Of a stretch of DNA of 64,000 nt, positions 21,834 through 33,546 are shown piece after piece; positions within the stretch are counted from its first letter, which is position 1; every line of letters begins with the position of its first letter. The stretch is from Pleurostoma richardsiae (lineage: Eukaryota > Ascomycota > Sordariomycetes > Calosphaeriales > Pleurostomataceae). The stretch lies in contig JANBVO010000003.1 of the NCBI GenBank assembly GCA_030052745.1, forward strand, positions 868,001 through 932,000, given 5' to 3'. A model generated the notes under the pieces. It was not told where the DNA came from, searched no databases, and saw only the letters and a program-made list of their open reading frames with translations. Both the position numbers and the translations under genes were made by a program.

Positions 21834-22379
21834 TCAATGTCTATGTCTTCGAGAACTCGACTCCTGTCCATGCCGTGACGAGGTGTGACCGTGCCTGCCT
21901 GACGAATGGTGCCCGGCGCGGCTCTGACTCTGCTCAAGGTCGCGCTCCAGCTCTTGCACGCGCCGGCGGTATTCCCTGACGATGTCGCGGATGTGACGGA
22001 TCTTGTCGAATTCGGTGTCGAGCTCGTCTATCTGCTGCAGGATCGCCTGGTAGCGTGCAATCTCGGCATCGGCGTTGTCGATCAGATTACCGGTCTGGTC
22101 ATAGACGTTCATCGTCACAACCTGCGACTGGTGCGCCAGGTAGTCGAGCTGCTGCTGAATGTGCTGCATGACCCGGTCGAAGTGACGGCCGAGGGCGGCG
22201 AGAGAGCTACTGTCGAGCAAGAGCAGGCCCTGGCTTGATGCCCGACTCGCTGCCCGCGAGGAGCTTGACCCGTTCGCACCCTGTGCCTGCGCCTGCGCCT
22301 GCCGGAGGATTGAGATCTCGTCGCTCGTCAGCCCCAATTGGGTGTCCGGCACCGAGTTGGCGGCCTGGCCGGACGACAT
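21834..22379 (-). CDS. BLOC-1 subunit CNL1-like coiled-coil protein
   Basis: CNL1 is the fungal counterpart of cappuccino (BLOC1S4), part of the endosomal BLOC-1 complex that controls Rab5 activity and sorting. This single exon encodes 181 residues from the ATG at 22379. After a Ser/Gln-rich start (SILRQAQAQAQGANGSSSSR) comes a helical core at about residues 58-150, including HFDRVMQHIQQQLDYLAHQS and NLIDNADAEIARYQAILQQI. It then has DELDTEFDKIRHIRDIVREY. The spacing of ID..IA++..+L+..D.L+...+.+..I resembles yeast Cnl1. The tail is His/Ser/Arg-rich (HSSGRHGHTSSRHGQESSSR) and unusual. The assignment rests on remembered family pattern, not on a search. Confidence 0.68.
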   Translation of the reverse strand: MSSGQAANSVPDTQLGLTSDEISILRQAQAQAQGANGSSSSRAASRASSQGLLLLDSSSLAALGRHFDRVMQHIQQQLDYLAHQSQVVTMNVYDQTGNLIDNADAEIARYQAILQQIDELDTEFDKIRHIRDIVREYRRRVQELERDLEQSQSRAGHHSSGRHGHTSSRHGQESSSRRHRH

Positions 22380-25300
22380 GATTGACGGTCGCGCGGGCTG
22401 GGTCGAAGATTGTCGGCGGGAAGACGGGATCTAGCGCCCCTTCGCTGTGGGGACCGGGGTTCTCTAGGTCCCACTGGGCGGCGGCGCACCGCCGGCAGTG
22501 TGCAATGCGACTGGCTGCCCTGTCTTCGTGTGTTAAAGGACGAATTCCCGGGGCGGGGAGGAGGGCCCCAATTGCGGGGTAGCGGCGGCGGCGTTGAAGA
22601 ACGGCGGAGGCAGACGACGACGGCTTCGGCAGCGATGGCGTTGAGGTTTGCACAGACGGCGAGGACTGGGGGGCGCACAGCGTCATTGTGTCGCGGCCTG
22701 AACGACGGTCATTGCAACGGATCTGCCGTGAAAGAACTGGGCTTCTCGGGTGAGCAGCTTGAATGGCACGGATGTGAGCTGCTCAAATGGGTCGATACCC
22801 CGATAAAAAGAGGGGACAGAGAGACACGGAAGTGTGCCGGTGATACACAACCGGGCGAGCAGGAAAGCGCGTAAAGTGGTTCCTCGCTTCAACGGGGGGT
22901 GGGAATCTCGTCTCTCCGCAGGGTCTGTTCCGAAATATCTCGGGAGCCACTTCCTCCTTTTGCTTCTCTGCCTTCTCCCTTGTGTTGTCCGCTCGGCTGA
23001 TTGATGTCTCGCCTTTCCGTCCCGTTCCTTTCCTTCCTGGCTGACTTCGGTAGGGCGGTCGCACAAGAACGACCCGGAAAGAGCGAGGATTCGTGCGTCG
23101 AGGATCAAGACTGGACCGTGTCTTTGTGCGTTTCTCGCTTCTTCTTTTGCGCCGTCCGCGCACCAACAGACGAGTGGTCACGGCGGCGTATTGGGAATTG
23201 AGCTGGAAAGTAATGATATAGACGAGGTAAAAAGAGAGAAGGAAAGAAAAGAAGGATGAACAGATGGAAAGGGGGGATAGCCGTGGCGTGTCTTCAACAC
23301 ACTCGACAGATTAATATCATCAGAGGTCGTTTTCGATGCGACAAGGACAGCAGAGCAGGGATCGGTCGAAGCTTGCTCGAGTAATTTCGGCGTCTCGTGG
23401 AGTGTCGCGCAAATGCAGAGTACCGCCGCTGTGGGGGTGTTCCATGCCTCTTCGACGTCCTCGCGCCGTGTAGAGACGTACTGAAGACGGTGATGCAGAC
23501 GGAACAATCGCATGGGCGGCCGATGGATTGAGGTGAAAATTAATGGGAGGGTTCGTCTTCTACTTGATGTTTATTCGTGCACGTTGTTAAATTGAAGGGG
23601 GAAGGGTACAGGCGACGGCATAGTTGCAGAAAGGAGATGCATGTACCTGCAATAGGCTCTTCTACCGCAAAATACTTGCGTTAGTTCGTAGCTGAACTGA
23701 AGGACCACAGAAATTGGATCCCTCTTTCCGACTGACCTACCTACCTATTCCGACCTTACACTCCCGTTCCAATACTGTCTGTATGTGCATCTGCGAAGGC
23801 ACTTCGGCAGGCAATTACTTAAAGTGCTGAAGTCCCTCCTTTCCGAGGGGCGGTTCGTGATACCTGTTTGTCTCACTAGACGCCAGACGATCGAGATATC
23901 ACTGTGTCAGATGCCGCTCTGAGAAGCTTGGTAATGTGGGCCTGTTCGCGGTGCCAACGAAGATCGCTGATCCCCAGAGCCTCACAAAGTCTTTCCTTCG
24001 CCAAGCTCTCGAAAAGAGCAAGACAACTGTCGGGTTGGTCGCGAGTGACGACCTTCGCTTGTGAGAGCTTGGGTTTGCTCTACATTGTTTGAGGCGAATC
24101 CTCATAGCCTGTTGGTTTCCGACACGACCCATGTTATGCGACGCCCAGTACAAAGCCGCTTCCCAATGAGGCCGCCGTAGATGACGACGAATAGGCATTT
24201 CAGTCTCCTTATATCTTTCTGGCTTCCTTCTAACCAGTGCCTAGATATAGTGTGATACTGGTCCTAACGCAATTTACCGCCCCATTACACAAACATCCCG
24301 CTAGGTGAGTGCTGGAGAGCCGCCGCTGGCAATGAGTCCTCGCGAGTTTATGTCGGGGACACCCGCAGGCGAGGACTGTTTCCATTAAGAGATTGAATCC
24401 GATAGGATGAATAGGCCAACTCTGTAAAAGAACATGATATAAAAGAGGCGTCGAAATGCCTGCTTGCTCTTCGTCTGTCATCTCTTCTAACGTCGGTCCG
24501 CCTGCTATTCTGGCCCCCTGTCGAAACCGGGCCCGGTCGCTTTCAGCCTCATCGATGATGTTCACAAGAACGATGGGTCGAGGAAGTGCATTGGTGCTCA
24601 GGATAGCCAATCATTCTTCAAGACTTGAACCCCGTTCGTCAGCGCCTCCTCTGGTGATGCACTATGGCTGTTGCCTTTACGCCATCAGCAAGCCCACCTG
24701 CAGAATCGGTTTGAACGGGGCATGAGCTGCAGCGCGGCATAGCCGTTGCAGATATGCGTTCCGGTATGCTGCAATGTTGCTGCAGTGTCCCGGCTGTGCC
24801 TTGCACATGGCAATACTTCTTGCATCCCGTGCTGACTACAGATCAACTGCAATGCGGATGCTTCACTGCACGAGTCACACCGCCCAGGAATTTGGCCGAC
24901 CGGATCTGATTTGAGCTGGTGAGATCAGTGTGGTCACCTCTGTTGAATATCCTCTCCTTTTCCCCTTTGGAAGCGGAGCGCCCCTCTTCCGACCACCACA
25001 GAGTTGGCGCGCCATTTGAACGAAGTTGTGTCGGCGGCAGGGAAGAGGCCGATTACGTTTGATGTCATGGGCTTCTCAGCAGATCTTCAATTGCTTCTCA
25101 CTGGTCCTCTTCGGTTGGGGCTTGCATCTTTCGGTCATGGCGGAGCGCCGATACGCCCATCGACGATGGCGCTGTCTCCTCATCGCCTGTGCTGGAATCG
25201 AGCAGCGTTGCAACGGTGCTAGTCGAATGGTGGACTCGTCCGTCAGGAGGCCTTTGCTACCGACTCGATGACCAATTAGCCTACATCTAGAAGATTATAT

Positions 25301-25530
25301 TGCACCGAGTCTCGACGGAGATGCGGGCGAGTTCTTCCGTCCCTTCGGCTTCGGTGCATACCTCGACGCTCCTCGCAAGATGTTCAAGGTCATGGCCGAC
25401 AACATCCTGATTAGGAGGCATGTGGCGTCTCGTATAAGTATGAGCACGTTGATCTCCTTTGTTGGCATTTCTTCGCCTTAGACAGCGGGCAAATCCTCGG
25501 TAGACGGCGTGACTACCAAAGATATCCATC
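22380..25530. other. Gene-poor 3.2-kb stretch
   Basis: It contains the CNL1-like promoter at the left (TC/GA-rich 22900-23290) and that of the esterase at the right. Open frames are short and none shows family character. No tRNA (no matching A and B boxes) or repeat was recognised. Confidence 0.35.
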
Positions 25531-27014
25531 ATGCGAGTCCTGTCCTTGATTCGTGGACTGGGTCTCGTATGTTTCGCCAGAGGCACGATTCTACAAAACG
25601 GTCAGATCAGGCCAACCGACTATCCCGACACCTCTGTTGACTTGTCCACGTACTCGTTGAAAACATACGCCAGCGATGCTGCGGAGCTCTCGTACAAGGG
25701 TCGATGGGACTCTCGGAAGGTCTCATGGTGGAGGTGCGCGGCTACTGTTACCGGCTTCCTCTGACATCGAAATCTCATATATCGTTCAGTGCCCCGGGGC
25801 TCAAGTTTGGATACACCGGGCAGACCGTGGCCATCACTTTCGGTAACCTAACAAGTGATGGTGTACTCATCGGGTACAGAATAGATGGCCTGGACTGGAT
25901 GTTCACCAACATTACCGCTGGCGCAACGCATCTGCTTGTCAGCCCGGACACCCCTGGATCCAACTTGACCTCTCCAATCAATCCCAGCACCTTCGAAATG
26001 AGGGTGACGAACTGGGCATACGGCGTCCAGATTTCAGCCGTCCATGTCGCATCTGGGGAGAAGCTGGTCAAGCTCCCCAACTACCCGCGTGCGGTGGAGT
26101 TCATCGGGGATAGCCTCACTTCCGGCATGTACACGACATACGAGGGCCTATCAAGTTTCGGGTTTGGCATTGGAGCCGGTCTAGGAGAGACAGAGTTCAG
26201 CATCACTGCGTATCCGGGCATCTGCGCTGCAGACCAGAACTGCTGGGGAAACCCTAGGGGTCAGGTCCATCAGTGGTTCTACACCTCGGACACGTCAGGT
26301 CGTGCGATTAACATGTATGGAGGTCGGTGACTACGTCTGATGATGAGCATAGTCTGACCTCATCTTCTCCGCTTGCCCAGTGATGATGGATGAGTGCTGA
26401 TGCAAGCCAGCAGACAACCCGGAGCCTTGGAACTTCTCAACTCAGCAATCCGCCGATTTGGTGATCATCAACATAGGGACTAACGATCAGAATTCATACA
26501 ACAACGTGACGACAGAGACGTACGTAGACTCGCTCACCAAGCTGATACAGGGCGTCCACGGCGTCTGGCCTGAGGCGCAAGTCGTTCTCATGGTGCGAGA
26601 AACGTATCCCAAGTCCTAACACATCCAACTTACATATCGCACCAGTCTCTGTGGCTTGGTTTCTACCAGTACGGCAATACCTTCTACGATAACGGGGATG
26701 ACCCGATCAACACCGGGATATACAGTGTCTACCAGTATTTTAACACCAAGGACTATCTGGACAATCCTGTAGTGTATGACGGCGTCACGAACAAGACGAG
26801 GAAACTCTGCAAGAAGTCGGAGGCGTTCGTCCATCTGTTCAATACTACTGGCATCCTGCAGCACAATGACATCGGACCGCAATACCATCCCACGGATGTA
26901 GGGGCAATCAAGGTCGCCTCCCATGCGATTCAGTTTATTAAGCTGACTCTTGGCTGGGATCTCGCCGCAAGAGGCCTTGAGTATGTTATTCTTTACTACA
27001 GTGTCGTTATTTAA
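25531..27014 (+). CDS. Secreted SGNH/GDSL esterase, carbohydrate-esterase family 2 like
   Basis: CE2-type enzymes remove acetyl groups from plant polysaccharides such as xylan or mannan. Four exons fit: 25531-25733, 25790-26322, 26414-26592 and 26646-27014, giving 427 residues. The N-terminus (MRVLSLIRGLGLVCFARGT) can act as a signal peptide. Residues ~50-175 form a beta-rich domain (FGYTGQTVAITFGNLTSDGV...) like the CE2 jelly roll. The SGNH domain follows with block I VEFIGDSLTSG (catalytic Ser), block III IINIGTNDQN (Asn) and block V YHPTDVGAIKVA (Asp-x-x-His region; here HPTD). There are many N-glycosylation sequons (for example NLTS, NITA, NVTT). The last residues (EYVILYYSVVI) are oddly hydrophobic, so a missed 3' splice is possible. 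It stands alone in gene-poor DNA. Confidence 0.86.
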
Positions 27015-30000
27015 CAGCTCTTGAGGACCGAGATCCCGGATCATGACAGGGATGCTGACATGAGGTGGCAGGATCCAGCACGATACCCTGTACTGGAATG
27101 ATGAGCAGAACTACTGAAAGCACTGAAGCATCCCTACGGGAGCGACATAGGAGGACATCAGAGGTACAAGCGAGAGACTTCGAGCGGTACAAACAGCGGA
27201 CTATGGTGGTGACCGTAGATATCCTTGATCTCAATTGAAACATTGCACAACACCCCCGCAACTCTGCCAAATCCTTTGCTGAATGGGAGACAACTACCCT
27301 ACAAGGAGTATGCCTACACTGGTAGCGATCAATCATGGGCCTTCATGCAGTCCGGGTCGAGTCTTCTCACGATGTTGACCACAGGCAATGTTTCGTAGGT
27401 TGAGGCTATCCTGTCCGTCCATGCTGCTATGGTTAGAGAGCATGATATCATGGCAGGGAAACACTGGGCCTTCCCTGTCCGGATCGACTGAACTCCGATG
27501 ATCCTCTGACGTCTGGCGTCAAGCCACCGGGCAGGAATAGCAACTGCCCGAGCACACGAAACGAAACATACGAGACGACGTTGACGGACGGCAATTCTTT
27601 TTTCAGCACCTTGGACATGCGCAGAAAGAGTTCAGACGAGCTATTTCCGTTCCCTTGATGTCATGCAGAAACCTGTCTGTCTACCTGACAGACCGGCTGC
27701 CAAAAAGCATGAAACCCGCCATGTCCCAGCGGACTGAGACATGACAATAGGCTGTGCCCGCCGCCGTCGTTGTCTGACACTATGAACAGACCGTTCGCAC
27801 CTCATGGAGGAGCGGAGAGTCCCGTTTTCTGGAAGACGGAAAACGTTGACGCTTGCAACTGCAGGTTGTTCGAACTATTGGCTTTCCTGAGACAGGCCGG
27901 CGTGCTGGACTAAGATAGGTAGTTCTTCCTCCCGATGATCGTCGTTTCGCTGGTCCCCACAGGGTCCTCCGTAGCCGCGCCCTTGGTGCTGGCGGATCGA
28001 GGTCATCATCGCTAGCGTCTCTGCTAGCAATGATACTCCGTCGTGATCGCCCTGACCCGCTTGCCGGCCGAACAATGGAAGTATTGTCTGCGCGACTGAT
28101 TCAGCGAGAACAACGGGAGCTCTCCCTGCGGTCGATATAGACGCTTTCCTCATAGGTTCGCCATGGGGAACTGAGCACTCGCAGCATGGTGGGTAGGCTC
28201 GGTGGGATATCAAGACGGTGGGGAAGCTTTGGGGAAGGGTCCTGTGACGGAGGCGACAAGCCACTTGAAACACGCGCACTGTCGCATATCCAGGAAGAGC
28301 ATGCACAACTCTGCACATCGTGGCTCGTGTCAGAGGCACCCAATCTGTCGTCTCAGCCCCACGAGCCAGTCCCCTGAGACCGGCAGTCCCACGATACACG
28401 AACTATCGACCCTCCGGGCATTAGCCCCAAAGATCACCGCCAGGCTAATCGAGCGGCCGGCGTGCTCGATGATGAAGCATGGCTTCATTTCTGCTCTCTC
28501 CCAGCATTCAAGCGGGGGCGGCTTCTTCAAGGATACTCCCTGCTGGGCCGACTCCGACCATTGACGTTCCTGTTCTCTCTGTCCGGGTCCCCTCCCCAGT
28601 GTCTCACATTCTCCACTCCCAGATCCCGAGGGAACTATGCGGCTTCTGTGCAGAAATGGAATAAAAAACGAGGCTTAAAGAAGAATGATTTATCCCGTGC
28701 ATAATCACAGGCACAGGCCTAGCTAAGCTCGACGCGGCCTAACGCCACGCACGCGGTGCCCCGAGACATCGAGGCGGAAGGCGGGAGAGCGGCCGGCGGG
28801 CCAATCCATCGTACATCACACACATTTAAACGAGATGAGTTTGGGGGGTTGCGGCCAGGGCCGCGAAGGAGGGGAGGGGAGGCCCGCGGGCTCACCTTCA
28901 ATGTCAGACTGCCTTCTTCTCATTGGCAAGGCAAACAGAACTCCCCCCCTCGAGCCCTGGAAAGGAAGGGCAGGGAGCAGAAACTGACCCAGTCCCGGTG
29001 CGCCCCCGAAGGCGGCTATCGAATCTGTTGATCCCCGCCGATCTGGATCATCATCCGGGGGATGCACCCGATTCTGCTGATTGCCTGCAAGGATGAGCCG
29101 CGGAGAACGTCCGAGCGCAGCGACGAAGAGCAGCAAAGCAACCTTAAAGGAACCCCTTCGCTTGGAGCGCTGCTGTTTCAAGCGACGGCACTTGACGTTG
29201 GCATGTGCAGGGACCAGGAGTCCTGGGCCACCTGAGAGCTCAACGGTTTCCGTCTGGTCTACGGAGCTCTTATCGCAACTCAATGACGGTTGCTCCGTCG
29301 ACGGCGCTGGGCTTGGAGGACAGGGCGGCAGGATGACGGCGGATGAAACGGAATGTCTCACATCCGTGGAATCTTGCGCACTGATGTCCCCTCGGGACGA
29401 GTAAAAATAACCCACGCAGATAAAAGCACGCATTCCGGAAAGTGGGAAACCAATGGAGCGCGCGAGAGAGAGAGGGAGGGTTTTCTATCGAGCACATGCA
29501 CGAGCAAATGTCTCACTCAGCCGGGCAACCAGAGTGCAGGCGGGAGATATTCGAGACTTTGACCAGAACAAGTCAAGGCTGCTCCGATGCATCCTGCAAG
29601 CCAGAGCACATCATCGGCCCATCACTCTGCACGGGCGCCCAAGAACGCGAAAGCCCTTCCGCGTCCCCCGCCTAGCATGTCTGCAAGTGCAGCGCAGTGC
29701 AGTGGCCCCCGACCGGGTCGCGGTGCCGTCCTATTGTCCGCCAACTGCTTGCGGTCTCCGTCACACGGGCACCGGAAACTTTAGGCGGGTGGTGGCTGCA
29801 TGCCGCGCCCTTGACCTGTGAGTTGTGAGCCTTCCACGCCGCGGCAGCTATGTCGAAACCCTTCGCATCATCGTAGCACACAGCAAGACACAGTCTGCCT
29901 CCTAGCCGGACAGCCGCCGCAAGATTCCTACCGTTCTTTTTTCTTGCGTCGTCATCCTTGGGCGGAGCGTAGTACGACTCCGCGCCGGAACAGACGCTTG

Positions 30001-32467
30001 ATTCAAGACTAGGACAAGACTAGGGAATCCTCCCACGCGAGACATGGGGTGCTCGGGTTGCCGCTAGAGTACGAGAGTGAGACACCAAGTTCTATGAAGG
30101 GGGGGAGAAGGAAGCCACGCGAGACAGACAGACAGGAAGACAGGAAAGAAGAAGAAAAAAGCAATGATGTTCACGAGGGAAAGAAACCAGGGCGCCCCGC
30201 GCCGGCCGCCGCGGCTAAGCTAGCGACGACGACTCGTGCTCAACGGGACGGCGCCCCGGCAGCGCCCTCCCCAAAATCTCGCGCTAGGAAGTCTGGAATA
30301 ACTCGAGAAAATGCCACGCAGAGTCCCCGGGGGGGCCCCCCACCTGGGAACAACAGAGCGTCGACGGATCGAGATGGCGGCTTGCGAGCCGGCACGGAGA
30401 TCGTCCGCGCCGGCCTGGGAGTCTATCAGCGACCGATCATCTGTGGCGCCTCTCGATGGCGTCAGGGGCGTTGCGTGTCAGTGTCAGACTTCCCATCAAA
30501 CGAACCCGAATAGTTCGGCGGGTCATGATCCGGACTAACACTACACCAATGCTAAGGGCTCAGTGGCTTCTCGACGACCAGAACCGAAAGGGCAAAAAGA
30601 GAAAGAACAGGCATCGCCCCTGCGCGACGCGGGAGGCTTCGGAGCACATGCAATGGAATCTTCTATCGGCGCTCTAAAGTCATGGAGTGGTCAGCCTGCT
30701 TTTGATTTTCCATCCCTTTGAGGTCTTGGCGGGATAGGAGGGAGCTCGACGTCGACGGCCGTTGGGTAGAAGCGATTCGATCTAACTGCCATTGTCGAGA
30801 AGATAAGATCATGATCGATGTCCTTGCATGCTCGCCTAGTGCTCTCCAAGGTCTGAGCTTCACTCTAGCATTAGCTCTGCAGAGGAGATCTAGATACACA
30901 CCCACAGGGCAGAAGACGAGCAGTTTTCGCACCAGTCAACTCAGAGCTGTTGGGAAAAGTGCAACCGCGGCCGACAGAGCCAAGGAGACATGTGAGAAAA
31001 GCTCCTGACTTTGGCATTGCCACCCTTCTTTCCATGCCTCAATGGCCTGGCCCTCCCTACTGCTCTCGCCCAAAGAGCTCCAGGGTAAACTCAGTGAGGG
31101 CCCTCTACCCGGTCCACGAAACAAGTAATGCAGGGTCTGTCGAGCTATCTACCCCCCGTAGCTTCGCACCTGGCATGTAGCCTGTATGACAACTCCACAT
31201 GGCGACACCCGAGGACGGAGGAAGAACGCCCCGTGTCTATTCCAAGTGGATAGGAGCAAGGGCAGTTCACCGAGTAGAGTAGACGATGGACCATGGCGCT
31301 GCCCTGGGTCCTCCCCTCTAACCGGCGTCGCGATGTCTTCTCCAAAGACATTCGAGAGGGGGTTTCCAGCCCCTGTCACGGCAAAAGCCAAATTGCTCCT
31401 ACGCCGTGGGCAGCCAGCCGACCCCTGGCCCGCCCCGAGCTAATAAAAGCAAACCATTCCAGTCGTAAAAATAAACAGCTTGGAAACAAGAGCCAGGCCC
31501 CTCCTGGAATAGGTTTTTGTTTCGAGATCAGCAGAATAAAAAAGGACTTGGCTTTGAGGCATCCCTGGCTAGGGTAAGACCTTAATCGCTCACGGACGTC
31601 TCTTAAGTTTCAGGGCCCAAGTCTTGACCCCCGTGATGACTGGGTCCACTCCGGGCTAGAGTCCGGAGAAGGTTTACTATGGTAAGTAGTGATAGCTCGA
31701 GCAACGGAGATGCTCCGGTGCTCGTAGAGGGAGGAGGGACCGCCCACCGACGCTGGACATGTCTATGTCAATCTGGGTGGGCAACAGATCCTTTACTGTG
31801 TGAAGCTGTACGCTGAGTGTCACGACTGCCAAATCTTGCTTGTCCTTTTGACTTCACTCGTTTTATTTTCATCGTGCCATAGCAATGACTGCTTTGCTCG
31901 GTCCTTCCCTCCAAGCCGACATTTCGTCGTGAGGGTTCAATGTACAGCCGTCATCGATAACCCTTCATTCGAGAGCGCTCCCAAAGCTCCTCTATATATA
32001 CATTAGACCAGACTCTAGTCTTTCCCTGCCCCGTTTCCCTCTTTCGTAGACAGTGACGGCTCCCATAGACAAAGTGCAACCAAAAACGCCGGTGCAAATG
32101 CTTGGTTCCAGACACCCCAGATTGCCGAATGCGCCGTCGAAAAAGGAAGTCCCATGAATGCCTATCCCAGGAAACCCCTTTCCGAGGAGACCAAAAAACT
32201 CTCGTAAAACATGGTTCTTGAAGTGAATGTATGCGTGGCTGTTTTAACCACTGCCCCTGTTACTCGTGCAGCCCGACCACGGACCCGAAGCGGCTAGTGG
32301 GGTGGCCCAAGTCCTCCGTCCCGGTGTTTTCCAAACCTTGCACAGGATGAATAGCTTGCTCGTTCCAAAATGGTATCTCTAGGACCTCATAGTCCCATAG
32401 TAGATACTTTGGAGATGAAAATCTTTAACTTCCGGACGCTCTGGGACCCGGGCTAACAGGCGAAGGC
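27015..32467. other. Gene-poor 5.5-kb stretch
   Basis: No known gene was found on either strand. Open frames such as 29433-28816 (minus, 205 codons from ATG) and 30049-30513 (plus) have random-like composition. Purine-rich simple sequence occurs at 30090-30165 (GACAGACAGACAGG and GAA runs) and 29460-29480 (GA run). The part next to 32468 is the 3' flank of the C2H2 gene. Confidence 0.35.
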
Positions 32468-33546
32468 TCAGAAGGGAGAAGGCGAACCCCTCGACGCCCC
32501 GCTCTCAAAATTGTGGCAGCCCCTCTCGTGCCTCTTCATGTTGCTCCGGACGCTGAAGGCCTTGCCGCAGCCCGGGTGCGGGCACTTGAAGGGCTTCTCG
32601 CCGGTATGAGAGTGACTGTGAATGCGCAGCGAGCTGGGACGGGAGAAGGCCTTGTTACACGTCTGGCAGATGTATCGATCCTGCGATTGCGGGAACGATG
32701 CCGCAGTAGATGGCGCGATGTAGTGATGATGCTGCCACGGGTTGGACCCTCCGCCAGGACCCATGATGGCCACAGGTAGAGGAGGGAAGTTCTATGATGC
32801 GTTGGTTAGTGTCCACGGTCTTCTCATGAAGGATGGATTGGAAACTTACCTGAGGCAGGGGCCGCTGGTAGTACAGCCCAGAGATCTGCGGCTGCGGCGG
32901 CGGAGTGGGCTGCATCGTTGGATAGTAGGATGCCAGCGCAGGCTGGCTCATGAACGAAGGCGTTGCAGCATATGCTGCTGCCGGCCCGTAGGCTGGCGCC
33001 TGAACAGGGATTCGGGGAACTGCTGCCCCGGCCGCTGCCAGGTGTGGGCGCTGTGCTTCGGCCTCGACGTGGCCCAGCGGTGGAGGCGTCGACTCGAAGT
33101 AGTAGTTGGACGTCACGGACAGCTGACTGACTGATCTGGTCGACGGCGAGTGATAGCCGTCGAAGGAAGCGTCCGACGACATCGGCGGGGTCGGCGGCAT
33201 CGCATTGCGGGCGAGAACATTGCCATAGTGAGATGAATTAGGTCTGGTGTCTGGCTTGGAAGCTTGTGCTAGAAGGGGGGTCAGTGTGCTGTCCAACGAG
33301 ATCTCGTGCAACGCCTCTCTGACCTTGTTGTCTCTGCTGCTGCTGCTGCTGCTCTTGCGAGGCCGGAGAGTTTTCAGATGTGGGTGATCCTGCGTCTGCC
33401 AGGTAGAGCAGGTTCGAGATAGACGGCAGAGACAGCTTGGATGTGTCGTCCATGGGCGGTGATGGTGGTCCTTGAGGCTGGCCCATGTAGGGATATTGCG
33501 TGGCCGCTTGTGAGGAATATGTATTTGACAGCATTACAGCGGCCAT
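32468..33546 (-). CDS. Two-finger C2H2 zinc-finger transcription factor
   Basis: Three exons fit: 33546-33324, 33268-32850 and 32791-32468, giving 321 residues. The N-terminal two thirds are disordered and Pro/Gln/Ser-rich, with a Q6 run (SQEQQQQQQRQQ) and the phrase PPTPPMSSDASFDGYHSPS. The C-terminal end has two tandem fingers: YICQTCNKAFSRPSSLRIHS (from about residue 255) and KCPHPGCGKAFSVRSNMKRH, linked by HTGEKPF and closed by ERGCH. The finger pair resembles that of FlbC-type regulators of asexual development in Aspergillus, but I cannot confirm orthology, so no symbol is given. The first intron has a GTCAGA donor, slightly weak; phases agree throughout. Confidence 0.88.
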
